A DNA stretch of 64,000 nucleotides from Aradus depressus (taxonomy: Eukaryota; Arthropoda; Insecta; Hemiptera; Aradidae). Position numbers and translations under genes: made by a program. The stretch is taken from assembly GCA_963662175.1 (NCBI GenBank), contig OY759222.1:11976222-12040221 (forward strand), in the 5' to 3' direction. The notes beneath the pieces are model-generated. The model was not told where the DNA came from. It saw nothing but the letters and a program-made list of their open reading frames with translations, and did no database searches. This document shows positions 44,765-55,107 of the stretch, piece after piece. Numbering within the stretch: the stretch's first letter is position 1; the number at the start of each line of letters is the position of its first letter.

Positions 44765-45600
44765 AAGTATAGAGGAAGTTATGTAATCGGTCAAAAATGC
44801 GATGCGGAGTTTTCAACGGAATTTAATGTTTTCCGAAACCTGTGTGTTTGTGAACAAGATAACTCCCGATAGAATGAATGTATCGCCACGAAATTTTGTA
44901 TGTGAACTCAGAAGCCTCTATCGACGACACTTACTGTTTTTCAGCCAAATCGAATCAAGAGGACGATTAGAGAAGAAGCTTAACACAAAAGCTCTAATAA
45001 TGGTTAATAGAATAATTGTATCGACACAAACGTTTATATTTGTGGCCATAACCTCATAAGGACCACCATATGTATTTATTCTTAGGAAGAATGATGAAAT
45101 TTCTTTTAATTTCATTCAAAAATTTCTTTTCATTTCATTTCATAAAAATTTTCAGCGAAATTGGCCTAAAGGGGGGATTAGAGGGAAGGCTTTACAACCT
45201 CTGAAATTAACTCAAAAAATCTATTAACTGCCGCTGTAATGAGAGTATCGACACAAAATTTCATATGTGAATTCAAAACTACATAAAGACGACACTTACC
45301 AATTTTCAGCAAAATCGGCAGAAGGGAAACTGGGGGTCAGAGGGGGCTCAACTCATAATTTATAAACTCACAATTAATCTGCCGAATCTGAATGGATCGA
45401 CATGAAATTTGATATTTATATTCAAAACCCTATGAAGTAATAAAAAATAATCCTGAACAGTAGTTAAAAACAATTTCATGTCTGTGTACATGGTAACTCT
45501 CGATAGAATGTATAGACACAATATTTTGTATGTGTTACCAGGATCTTTGGACGACATCTATTGATTTTTAGTCAAATGTGACAATCTGGATATTGGTAGT
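44765..45600 (+). repeat. Rep-B forward copy, rearranged
   Basis: Several Rep-B blocks repeat in order with small insertions, e.g. 'gatgcggagttttcaacgga', 'aactcccgatagaatgaatg', 'aaaatcggcagaagggaaac' and 'aactctcgatagaatgtata'. Confidence 0.75.
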
Positions 45601-45674
45601 TGGAAATTTAAGAGGTAACATTTTTGAAAAAGGTACTCAAACAGTCCTTTTGGTTGCCAGTCCTAGACGCTATT

Positions 45675-45839
45675 AGAGGGCGCCAGTAGCTGAGAGAGAG
45701 AAGAAGGTTGCGTGCTAGCCTACTGAGCTGAGGGAGGTGAAAATACCTTGAGCATGCCGCATTGTACTGTCGGGCTCATGCCCAGCAGAGTGGCGAAAGA
45801 GCGTTCTGGTAGTAGGCGTCAAGCCCGGGCATGAATCGC
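45675..45839 (+). mobile_element. SINE-1, short internally deleted copy with target duplication
   Basis: The head 'agagggcgccagtagctgag' is expanded by a GA run, the B-box region is lost, and the 3' part 'cgaaagagcgttctggtagt' remains. GACGCTATT at 45666-45674 and 45840-45848 flanks it exactly, so deletion happened in the transcript or after insertion without touching the ends. Confidence 0.85.
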
Positions 45840-45849
45840 GACGCTATTC

Positions 45850-46355
45850 ACAAGATCACCAAAGCCAAAAGTAATATTTGTTATATATTTTTGTAAAAAT
45901 AACAACCTCAATGATTAAGTACCTACTGTTTCAAAGCTATAACTTGGCCAATTTACATTTTAGAAAGAAAATATAACAGGAGTTAGCACTTTAACTTTTA
46001 AAGTGAAAATTGGCTTTATTCTCTTTTATTTCCTTCTTGAAAAAGTTTTAAATGCTTTCGGAAAAAAATTAAATCTTAATGTTTTTATATATTTTTTTTG
46101 TTTTGAATTCCACTATATTTATTTATTTTTTTTTTTTGTGGGACCATAACACCCTCAATTCTACTATATATTATCGAGAGACGAGTTTGTAGCTTCACTT
46201 CAACGAATTAACAAAATAAACAATAATTACAGTTCAAGAGATGAGATAGTGTATCCAGGGCTTCTTATTTGAGGAAATGTTAAAAAATGTAATAAGCCAC
46301 TGAACAAAATGAAAATCTTGGGAAAGTCTGTTTTTTATGTCAAGTTACTCAGAAG
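45850..46355. other. AT-rich intron sequence
   Basis: No feature recognised. Confidence 0.5.
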
Positions 46356-46357
46356 AA

Positions 46358-46684
46358 CCATGACTCATTCCCGGGCTTTAACTCCGAGGCCATATCGCCT
46401 ACTACCAGAGCGCTCTTTCGTCACTCTGGTGGACATGAGTCCGACTCTACTGTGAGAGTCCTAAATGTTGCCTACCCTAAATTTTTATTTACCTAGGTAC
46501 CTTAACGAGTACCTGACATCGTACAGGCTCGGGACCATCGCTTAACGTCCCATCCAAAGGACGAAGTGCTTAAGTTTATTTTACTTCCTAGACAAAATAA
46601 ACTAAGAGCCTCGATTGGGTTTCGAACCCACAATCTTGAGCTCAGAAGGCAAGCACGCATACCACTGAGCTACCGGCGGCCTCT
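46358..46684 (-). mobile_element. SINE-1, nearly full length
   Basis: 'ccgggctttaactccgaggc' through 'cccatccaaaggacgaagtg' to 'accactgagctaccggcggc'. The B box (inverse) is GGGTTTCGAACCC. No clear target duplication. Confidence 0.92.
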
Positions 46685-46924
46685 ATAGCATGAAATTGAA
46701 TAAAATGAAATCAAACTTAATACATCGATATATCGAACTCGTTTTTTTTTATTTTGTCATCTGTGAACAAGATAAAAATTCACATGAAATTTTATGAGAG
46801 TATAGAAGCAAGTAAGGACGACACTTGTTGATTGTTGAGCCAAATCTGTCTACGGAAAGTGGGGAAGGGACTCAACACATATACCGAAATAACTGCCGAA
46901 CGCATCAATACGATTTTCAAACAA

Positions 46925-47280
46925 TTTGTTACATTGGTTCCAGAGGGAGAGCAAAAACATAGTTGATTAATTCGTGCAGTTAGGTAGAGATGGGCGATAG
47001 TTGATAGTTCCATCGATAGTCCAAGTAACTATCGATACAGATTTGTTACATTGGTTTAGAGGGAGAGCAAAAACATAGTTGAATAATTCGTGCAGTTAGG
47101 TAGAGATGGGCGATAGTCGATAGTTCCATCGATAGTCCAAGTAACTATCAATACGAATTTGTTACATTGGTTTCAGAGGGAGAGCGAAAACATAGCTGAT
47201 TAATTCGTGCAGTTAGGTAGAGATGGGCGATAGTTGATAGTTCCATCGATAGACCCAAGTAACTATCGATACGAATTTTC
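46925..47280 (+). repeat. Tandem repeat, about 120 bp x 3, rich in TCGATA
   Basis: Each unit contains 'ttacattggtttcagaggga', 'gattaattcgtgcagttagg', 'tagagatgggcgatagttga' and 'ccatcgatagtccaagtaac' then 'tatcgatac'. A related inverted piece is at 48848-48890. Confidence 0.88.
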
Positions 47281-47641
47281 CTTCATTAAAGGGGAAAGTT
47301 ATTTTAAATATATCGAAATTTTCTTATGTATTTTTAAAAAAGTGTAACTTTTCAACCTAAGTTAATCAACTTTGATCGGAAACAGATTTTTTCCTAGAAA
47401 TATTTGAATATTTTGAATGAACGCTTGCCAATTGTGAACACAAAACCAATGCAATTCCTAGTACAGAGGGCTAAAGCAGAAATATTCGTCTATTATGATT
47501 CTATGGCGGACCTTCTTCCAAGAAACTCCTTCCCTTTATTATTTTTCTTCTTCTCAGTTTCCTTTCCATTTCTCAGTTCGAGTTAGTGTGTTGCGCATGG
47601 AACTTGGAATTGTGAAACGTAAAAATAAAAATTAAATAATC

Positions 47642-48470
47642 TGCGATAATTAAATATGTTGTTAAAAATAAATAAATATAAGTAATAATTAAAACAAAAA
47701 GAATAATTCAATTACCACATTTCCTGTAGAAATTATATCTCTCAAGTATTTTACTAAATTTTGATTTCTACACTACTTTCCGAAAAGGGCCCTAAAAAAA
47801 TATAAAAAATTCAAGACGTACAATTTTTAAGAAATTGCACGTAAATTAAAAAAAAATTCAATTAACAAACTTTTCATTTGGATTTCTAAAGGGATGCCAT
47901 ATTGTTTTTCTAAATTTTGCAAAAATATTAAATCAAATTCAAAGGTTTTCAAATTATCTTACTGGGCCAACAGGGAAAAGGAATAGCATAGAATTTACGA
48001 GAACAAATAATTGGGTTTATATACTTAAACTACATTATAAAATTAATAACTAGGAGATTAAAAAAATCAAATTATCTACAAAAAAAAATCTTACAAGCTA
48101 ATGTTTACACTTATATTTTAGTCTCTTCTCTTTCTAAATACTGATCATTCTTCAAATTTAAGTTTTTTTAGGGCATATAAAACATACAAATAAATTAAAG
48201 TACCTTCTTTGTGCATCTATTTCAATTAAAACTCCAATAAATCACAATCAATTCACTACAACTTAGTTGTCCACAACTTAAGCCTAAACTCTCATTCCAT
48301 CTCAACTCAGACCTTCCAACCTTCGACTCCTCTACACTAATTCAAAACAGCTGATGGTCGTGTTTTGTTTTTTTGTTCATGGGTTGTTTTAAAACAAAAT
48401 GCATTCATATTATTATTCACTAATTTAGTTGCTTCTTTATATAAATAAATATAATTAATTTTATAATATT
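47642..48470 (-). mobile_element. Solo-LTR-like copy, related to the 28.8-33.8-kb element
   Basis: 'taccacatttcctgtagaaa', 'ttttgatttctacactactt', 'aagacgtacaatttttaaga', 'gggccaacagggaaaaggaa' and 'aattcaaaacagctgatgg' follow the LTR order with clear divergence. The right boundary is uncertain. Confidence 0.75.
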
Positions 48471-48573
48471 AATTATTTGAATGTGTGTATTTTTCATATG
48501 TGATATTAAGATGTTGTGGGACGAGATTTCTAATAGAAATAAAAGACGTTGTCTTCCCACTGTTTTATTTTAT

Positions 48574-48615
48574 ACCAGAACCAGTTTTCGACGCAACAGC
48601 GTCATCATCAGTGGT
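48574..48615 (-). ncRNA. Hammerhead-ribozyme-like motif (left arm)
   Basis: On the minus strand: ACCA (helix I), CTGATGA, an extra T, GACGC-TGTT-GCGTC (perfect 5-bp helix II), GAAA overlapping AAC-TG-GTT (helix III), C at the cleavage position, then TGGT closing helix I. All invariant core bases of a type I hammerhead are present. The extra T and the two-base helix III loop depart from the standard form; short helix III is known from minimal hammerheads in Penelope-like retroelements. Activity is unproven. Confidence 0.6.
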
Positions 48616-48681
48616 TCATCCCACCCACACAGCACAGCGCGCCAGTTATCTTCCAACCGCTGTGCTGTGTGGGTGGGATGA

Positions 48682-48723
48682 ACCACTGATGATGACGCTG
48701 TTGCTTCGAAAACTGGTTCTGGT
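48682..48723 (+). ncRNA. Hammerhead-ribozyme-like motif (right arm)
   Basis: Same layout on the plus strand: ACCA, CTGATGA (48686-48692), T, helix II GACGC-TGTT-GCTTC with one broken pair, GAAA (48708-48711), helix III AAC-TG-GTT, C at 48719, TGGT. The predicted cut is between 48719 and 48720. Confidence 0.55.
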
Positions 48724-48957
48724 ATAAAATAAAACTGTGTGTATTTTTATACATCACAAATCATCTTATAATATAATATTGGAATTGGAATGTAATTCGC
48801 ATGAAAATCGCCAACTTTCTGAATTATATATACTTTTTCATCAATAGTGGCCTACTATCGACTATCGCCCATCCGTAGAGTTAGGTAAAATTCAGGAATA
48901 GATAAAAACCAATATCAAGGATAATTTTGAGAGAAAAATAATAAATAAAATAAATAC

Positions 48958-49128
48958 CTTTATGCCATAATTCGACTCTTCGTAAACGATAGAGACGTAG
49001 CTCCAAGCAAGCCGCTTGACGATTTCCACCATAGCCTTCACCTGATGGTGATCCGATGGTATAGTTCGGGTGAAGTACTCAAACCTTTGTTTGTTTGACA
49101 GCTCCGGACTTGTAGACATATATGACAC
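48958..49128 (-). CDS. mGluR-like receptor, exon b
   Basis: A 171-bp, 57-codon exon in phase 0 at both ends, after a GAGCTAG acceptor and before ATAAAG|GTATTT. It continues IPQ from exon a into VSYMSTSPELSNKQRFEYF and then WSYVSIVYEESNYGIK. The S-T-S pair and the tyrosine of SNYG align with known ligand-contact positions of mGluRs. The residue aligned with the small ligand-site residue before S-T in vertebrate group II receptors (alanine) is methionine here, which may mean altered ligand preference. Hammerhead-like inverted repeats lie about 220 bp downstream on the plus map. Confidence 0.93.
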
Positions 49129-49263
49129 CTAGCTCAACAAAACACATATAAAATTAATATCTATCTTTATTTATACTTTAAACATTTCAAATTAACTTTT
49201 AAAACATTAATGTTTTTTTGAATCTGTGTTATTGGATGTAATAGACAAAATATATATTCCTAT

Positions 49264-49610
49264 GAGGGCGCCAGTAGCTCAGTGGTATGCGTGCTTGCCT
49301 TCTGAGCTCATGAACGTAGGTTCGAAACTCGACCGAGGCCCTTAGTTTATTTTATTTGGGAGGTAAAATAAACTTAAGCACTTCGTTCTTTGGATGGGAC
49401 GTTAAGAGAGGGTCCCGAGCCTGTACGATGCCAGGTACTCGTTAAAGACCTCACCTACCCTAGGTGAATAAAAATTTAAGATAGGCAAAATTTAGGACTC
49501 CCACATAAGAGTCGGGCTCATGTCCACCAGAGTGGCGAAAGAGCGCTCTGGTAGTAGGCGAAATGACCTCGTAGTTAAAGCCCGGGCATGAGTCATAATA
49601 ACTAACTATA
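49264..49610 (+). mobile_element. SINE-1, full length
   Basis: Complete head-to-tail copy with the CATAATAACTAACTATA tail type. It starts about 135 bp upstream of receptor exon b (minus-strand sense). No clear target duplication. Confidence 0.93.
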
Positions 49611-49616
49611 ATGTTT

Positions 49617-50012
49617 TACCCATTTCAGGACAGCTTATTCCATTTTTAAATGACAAACGTAATCTGCTAATTGAAGCATTTCAACAACAAATTCCATCGA
49701 CGCTGTAATCTCGTGGTATTTAGAGACACTACAATCACAGTTGTATATATCTTATTTTAGCTATCACAAACCTATAAATTCATGTATAAAAGAAATTGAA
49801 TAACAATAATTCTGAAAGCTTAATTCCCCATACTATTTTTCTCTTGTTACAATAAGAAAAATAGGATGAGGAATTAAACTTTCAAATTTATTGTTCTTCA
49901 ATTTCTAGCATCGATGGAATTTGTTGTTGAAATGCTTCGATTCTTACTCATTTGCAGATTAAGTTTGTCATTTAAAAATAAATAAGCTGTTCGGTATCTC
50001 TTGAAATGGGTA
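49617..50012. repeat. Foldback element
   Basis: Left 'acccatttcaggacagctta' ... 'tgacaaacgtaatctgctaa' ... 'caacaacaaattccatcgac' is mirrored at the right by 'atcgatggaatttgttgttg' ... 'cagattaagtttgtcattta' ... 'cttgaaatgggt'. Inner parts also pair ('taattccccatactattttt' against 'aaaaataggatgaggaatta') around a centre near 49850. An unpaired insert of about 80 bp lies in the left arm. Confidence 0.85.
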
Positions 50013-50029
50013 ATCAGTGCACGAAAGCA

Positions 50030-50745
50030 AATTTTTGAAACTAAAGCAGATGTTTACACATTCAATTCTCGTGAGTACCGCGTCACTCACATATTAGCTT
50101 TGTTTTTTCTTCCGAAAATTTCCGTTGATTTCGAACTCAACTTTCCTACTTCAAATTGAATCAAAAATTTCTCATGATGAATTCTGAAACCATTCGTTGG
50201 ATACTGCTGATATATTCAATTCTTTTTGACAATATTTCATGCGAGTTGATGAGCAAAATGAGTTTTGATAAATATATTCCTGATAGCGGTACTTGAATAC
50301 TTTTTTTTATTTAAAGGAAGATAGTTAAGAAAAATGGAAATGTTTCATTTTTGAATAGATACTTAGTATTGTTAAATACTTAAGTATTCTAGCCTCTAGA
50401 ATAGTAACCTCTACTTCCAGTCATGTTCTACTCCACTTTAAGCTTCTTCACTTATTAACGTTGAGTGAACCTCCTAAACTAAGAAGTAGAAAGGAAAAGA
50501 AAAGTTTTATAGCAAACAAGAGGGAAGGGATGTAAGGGGAGAAAAGAAACTAGGGGTGAAAAATGTATGAAGTGGTGTCGAAGAGTGGTATAAGATGGGG
50601 AGACTGCATTTGATAACGTGGAAAGGACCGTCGTAAACCTTCCCACTAAACAGAACAACACCCTTCTAGATCATATAAAATAAAAAATGTGGTGAATCAC
50701 TAGTAGTAGTTTCACAATACCATTGTTTTCAGCATATAAAACTGT
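50030..50745. other. Unassigned intron sequence
   Basis: 50470-50660 is purine-rich on the plus strand and vaguely LINE-tail-like on the minus strand. Not strong enough to call. Confidence 0.4.
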
Positions 50746-50749
50746 CTTT

Positions 50750-51665
50750 TAAAGATGACCGTTTCACTAACAATACTTTCATTGAAAAAATGGCAATTCA
50801 ATATTGAGTTTCAATGGAATATCATTTTAATTCAGGATACTATGAAGGCATCGACACGAAATTTAATATGTGTAACCATAATCCTATAATAACGACATTG
50901 AGTAGAGGGAATTAAAACAAAAATCCCAAAAACACAAAATTTAGTATCCTCAGACTAAATTCAGGAATTTCCATGTATTGATGATGACTGGTTTTAGAGG
51001 GATTTATTTAGTGTAGCTCTACAATCCGCTGACGAGTCTTGGCTTCCTCCAACATCAATCGCCATGTGTCCCTGTTTTGTGCTGTTACGGATCCCGATGC
51101 TCCTGGCGCAGTCAGACCACCTTAGCCTCGGTCTTCCCACTCCTCGACGTCCATATAAGGGCTCAGATAGAACTTTCTTCGGGATCATATCTTCATGCAT
51201 TCTGGCGACATGGCCGGCCCATCTAAGTCTGCCCAGTTTTACCACACTAGCAATGTCTGGCTCGTTGTACAGCTCGTACACCTCCTGATAGCTTCTGCGC
51301 CTCCATTTTCCTCCGTCGCAAACGGGGTCAAAAACTAGACGGAGGTCCCGGTCTTCGGCTTTAGTTGTGGTCCATGTTTCCGAGCCATAGGTGAGTACAG
51401 GGCGAATTAGTGTTTTGTACAGGACCGACTTTGTGCGCCGAGACACAAGGTTGCTCGCCAGTTGTTTCCGTAGCCCAAAGTAGCAGCGATTGGCGGCCGT
51501 GATCCGTTTCTTAGTTTCCACAGAAGTCTTATTATCACATGTTATCTGTGATTCCAGGTAAGTGAACTCAGACACCTGTTTGAATGCGAAGGGTCCGAAC
51601 GATGAGGGATAGTTTGTTAATTTGTGATGGGGACGTACATTATCGGTGATTCACCGAGACTTTTT
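50750..51665 (+). repeat. Rep-B copy split by a LINE
   Basis: Forward Rep-B sequence ends at about 50990 with 'gatgactggttttagaggga'. It resumes at about 51600 with 'gttaatttgtgatggggacg', 'tacattatcggtgattcacc'. The LINE fragment lies between. Confidence 0.7.
50994..51600 (-). mobile_element. LINE C-terminal fragment (endonuclease/RT protein)
   Basis: A 193-codon frame: SEFTYLESQITCDNKTSVET, KKRITAANRCYFGLRKQLAS, LYKTLIRPVLTYGSETWTTT, then ELYNEPD and KLGRLRWAGHVARMHEDMIP with GRRGVGRPRLRW. This is the C-terminal third of a LINE reverse-transcriptase protein (thumb and beyond). The catalytic palm is missing because of 5' truncation. GC content is higher than the flanks. Same family as 20880-21200. 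Confidence 0.88.
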
Positions 51666-51699
51666 TTTGTAGGTTATACGATATGATAAGCAATTTCAT

Positions 51700-51982
51700 T
51701 TCTATTTCAAATGTTAAAAAAAAATTAATTTCCTGGCATCTCAGAATTATATTTCAGAAGAAATCCAAATGGAATAATTAAAAATTTTAATTTATTTATA
51801 TACGTGCACTTTCTTCAAAATTGGACGTCATAAAGTTTTTATTTCTACTATTAGGACCCTTTTGGAAAACTACTGTAGAAATCAAAATTATAAGACTAGC
51901 AATTTCTACAGGAAATGTGATAATATATTTATTATCAAATTGAATAATTATTTTTGATTGTATTTTTTTTTATTATCACAAC
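51700..51982 (+). mobile_element. LTR fragment
   Basis: 'cagaagaaatccaaatggaa', 'acgtgcactttcttcaaaat', 'actagcaatttctacaggaa' and a final TTATCACA match the 3' half of the sense LTR. Confidence 0.72.
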
Positions 51983-51984
51983 AG

Positions 51985-52242
51985 ATCAGTATACAGTTCA
52001 GTAAAAACATCCAACATACAACGAATTGAAGTGTTTCAATCTAAAACCCTCAGATTCATTATACAATGCCTGCCATATGTAAACAACAGAACACTTCATA
52101 ACGATCTCATAATATAAACAGTTCCTGAAACAATACAAAGACACGCTATTTACACAGAACACTTTACATATATCCAGACCCAAAAGTACGTTCTTCACAA
52201 CCTCCAGAGAAAGTTGAAGAGGAACTGGAATATATTTTGAAA
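51985..52242 (+). mobile_element. Jockey-type LINE fragment, decayed
   Basis: SNIQRIEVFQSKTLRFIIQC, PYVNNRTLHNDL, stop, then NLQRKLKR match the tail of the copy at 4546-5261. Confidence 0.78.
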
Positions 52243-52245
52243 TTG

Positions 52246-52480
52246 GAGGCACCGGTAGCTCAGAGGTAGCGTGATAGCCTAATGAACTCAAGATATCGGG
52301 TTCAAAACCTGGACAAAAAAAATCTTGAGCACGCCGTCCTTCGGATGGGAGGTTAAGTGATGGTCACGATTCGATGTCAGGTACTCGTTAAAGATGCCAA
52401 CCCTAGGTGAATTAATCTAGGTAGGCAAAATGTTGGACTCCCAAAGTAGAATCGGGCTGTCCACCAGAGCGACTAGAGAA
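52246..52480 (+). mobile_element. SINE-1, diverged
   Basis: 'ggaggcaccggtagctcaga' head, 'cgggttcaaaacctgg' B box, 'cgccgtccttcggatgggag' body; the 3' end is decayed. Confidence 0.85.
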
Positions 52481-52499
52481 CTCACACAACTGAACTCAG

Positions 52500-52615
52500 T
52501 TTTTGTATTTAGAACCGGATGCAAAGTAATATGAATTTTCGTCCGTTTTCGCAAAAATGAACCAAATCTAAGTTAGCACATATGATTTTTTCATTCCAAA
52601 TTTCAAGTACTTTGA
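52500..52615 (-). repeat. Rep-C fragment
   Basis: 'gaattttcgtccgttttcgc', 'caaatctaagttagcacata'. Confidence 0.6.
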
Positions 52616-52624
52616 TGTATAAAT

Positions 52625-53288
52625 TCACACACATTAGAATGATTAATACATTTAAAAAATCAATTATTATTATTTGTGTAAAGAACTGCTGTTAGGAGTG
52701 AAATAACTAAAATAGTGAATAAATATACAAAAATGGACTTGTATTTTGTATTAAAACTAAATGTGAACAACCAATGAATGGAGACAAAAGACAACGATCA
52801 GCTGTTTTAAATAGGGAGAGACAGTCTAAGGAGAGATGTAGAGGTGGACAGTCTAGAGAGAGAAGTGTTTTTAGGCTTAAGGTAGTGTACCAGGTAGGAG
52901 TGAAAATAACAGTGAAATAGATGCGCAAAGGTACTTTTATTTATTTATATGTTTATATGCCCAAAATAATATTGAATGACCGCAATATTTAAAAAGAAAA
53001 GAGACTAAAGTAGATGTAGAAATTAGTTTGTAGATTTTTATTGTAATTTGATTTTAAATGTCATTTTGATATTTTGATTTTATTTATAATGTAGGTTTAT
53101 ATATTAATAAACCCAATATTAATAAACCCAATATTAGGACCCTTATCGGAAATTACTTTAGAAATCAAAATTTAGTAGAAGACAAGCTATAATTTCTACA
53201 GGAAATGTGGTAATTTTATTATTTAATTATATTTATTATTTGTTTATTTTATTTTTATTTATTTAAAACATTTTTATAAATTATCACA
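52625..53288 (+). mobile_element. Solo-LTR-like copy
   Basis: 'ccaatgaatggagacaaaag', 'aagtgtttttaggcttaagg', 'tatatgcccaaaataatatt', 'atttctacaggaaatgtggt' and final TTATCACA; same sense as 9330-10944. 'aataaacccaatatt' is doubled at 53107-53142. Confidence 0.78.
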
Positions 53289-53289
53289 G

Positions 53290-53792
53290 TACATAACTAC
53301 AATCGTTTCTGAGTTAGAGCACTCACAAAGTTGCAATCACATACACTCACAGATATCATCGCGAAAATAATCAAAACGTGTTCAGGAGACATTAAAGCGT
53401 CAAAATCAGTAGAAAACTCGATCTCGGATTTTTTTATGATTGCAATACTTCCAAACATTACAAGAAAAAAATAAATAAAAGTAACAAAAAAAATAAATAA
53501 TAAAAATTTATAATGAGGTTCTTTTTACTACCGTAGTCTTCCTTTGTATCTTTTTTGTGAGGGCGAAAAAAAAAGTCCTGTAATTTCGAAACAAATTTAT
53601 TTTCTTGGAAAATGGAAATCCTTATTTTGTGTTTATATTTTCCTCATTTGCATGATATTCCTGTGAATATCGGGGCCTCCGCTGTTGAACATTTTTCTTT
53701 GATACAAAGAGTTTCTCTGTATTTATTTTATATATTTTTACATTCCCATAGGGAAATTTATGTGTTTATGATAAAATTGAAATTGAGTATGG

Positions 53793-53828
<36 letters not shown>

Positions 53829-54560
53829 CCTATACCTATAATAAAAAAAGTATTGTAATCGTGCAAAAATCCGAGATCGAAGTTTCAACGGATTTTCATG
53901 TTTCAAAGTCCTCTGAATATGTTTTGACTATTTTTGCGATGATGTCTGTTTGGTCCACCACAAAAACGATTGTAGCTTTGAACTTGAAATTTGGACGAAA
54001 CTCAAAATGACTTTACATTTCACAAGATATCGCTTATGTTTATGACCATGTGTGTGTGTGTGTACATATGTACGGATTCGTTGCTACGATTTACGTAGCA
54101 CGTTAACGATTACGTTACGATTTATTACGACTTATTAGCGATCGGCAATTTTATAATGAACAATCTTGGTAGGAATCAATTATTCAATAGGACTAACCGT
54201 TTTCGGGTAAATAGGAAACGTCTAAAAATTTCTGATGTTTTTCGGCATATATCTCGAAAACCGGACGACCTGTAAAAAATCGTACTTCATATAAATTATG
54301 AATTTTAGTATTATCTACAACTGTTACTTAAAAATATTTTAGATTAGGTCATAAACAAATATGTAAATGTGTAAATAACACACACATGCATAGACAGAAA
54401 GCATCGCGAAAGTGGTCAAAACGTATTCCGAGAACCTTGATATGTCAAAATATGTTGAAAGCTCGATCTCGGATTTTCGCACGATTACAATACTTCTTAT
54501 AACTGTAGGAATAAGAAAGTAAAAATTCCGTTGATCCGAAAAAATGTATTGATAGTCCAA
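53290..54560. repeat. Rep-C copies, including an inverted pair
   Basis: 53290-53470 is one fragment. 53825-54010 ('aatcgtgcaaaaatccgaga') and 54360-54535 (its inverse 'tctcggattttcgcacgatt') form an inverted pair about 350 bp apart. 53796-53823 is a T run of about 27. 54050-54350 is unassigned. Confidence 0.65.
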
Positions 54561-54604
54561 TCCAACCAGAAGGATCAAAATAATAGTATCAGCAATCCTA
54601 GTTG

Positions 54605-54798
54605 AGAGCGTTAATAGGTCAGTGGTATATGTGCTTGCTTACTGAGCTCAAGATTGCGGGTTCAAAACTCAGCCGAGGTCCTTAGCTTATTTTATCCGGG
54701 AGGTAAAAAAAAACTAGAGCATGTGAGAAAGATCGTTCTGGTAGTAGGCGAAATGGCCTTGTAGTTGAAGCCCAGGCATGAGTCATAATAACTAACTC
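54605..54798 (+). mobile_element. SINE-1, internally deleted
   Basis: 'gttaataggtcagtggtata' head, 'gcgggttcaaaactcagccg' B box, jump to 'gaaagatcgttctggtagta', tail 'gagtcataataactaactct'. Confidence 0.85.
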
Positions 54799-54799
54799 T

Positions 54800-55105
54800 A
54801 GTTTGGGCTAGTCTTCCCAAATTTCGAGATCGAACAATCTTAACAAGAAACCTGTAGAGTCTAAGGCACAGACAGACGCACACACGAACAGCTACTTAAT
54901 AACAGGACCCTGCAGTAACCTAATAACAGTGAAGGGGACCCGTCTCTCCTCTCAAATGTAGTTAGCATAGTAATGAGAAAATTGATATTGGGACCACGTA
55001 GTCAATATCGGAACAAATATACGTTTAACAGGAATGTACTCGTACTTATCTATGATATTATCTTCCTAGTGTCACTTATCTACTAGACCACGGATAGGGA
55101 AACTA
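54800..55105. other. Unassigned intron sequence
   Basis: Nothing identifiable. Confidence 0.5.
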
Positions 55106-55107
55106 GA

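Larger units (their letters stand above)
48562..48735. repeat. Near-perfect palindrome with 78-bp arms
   Basis: Arms 48562-48639 and 48658-48735 match at about 77 of 78 positions around an 18-base spacer. Each arm carries a hammerhead-like motif in opposite orientation. The 5' flank 'gacgttgtcttcccactg' is shared with the decayed relative at 27655-27801. Confidence 0.95.
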
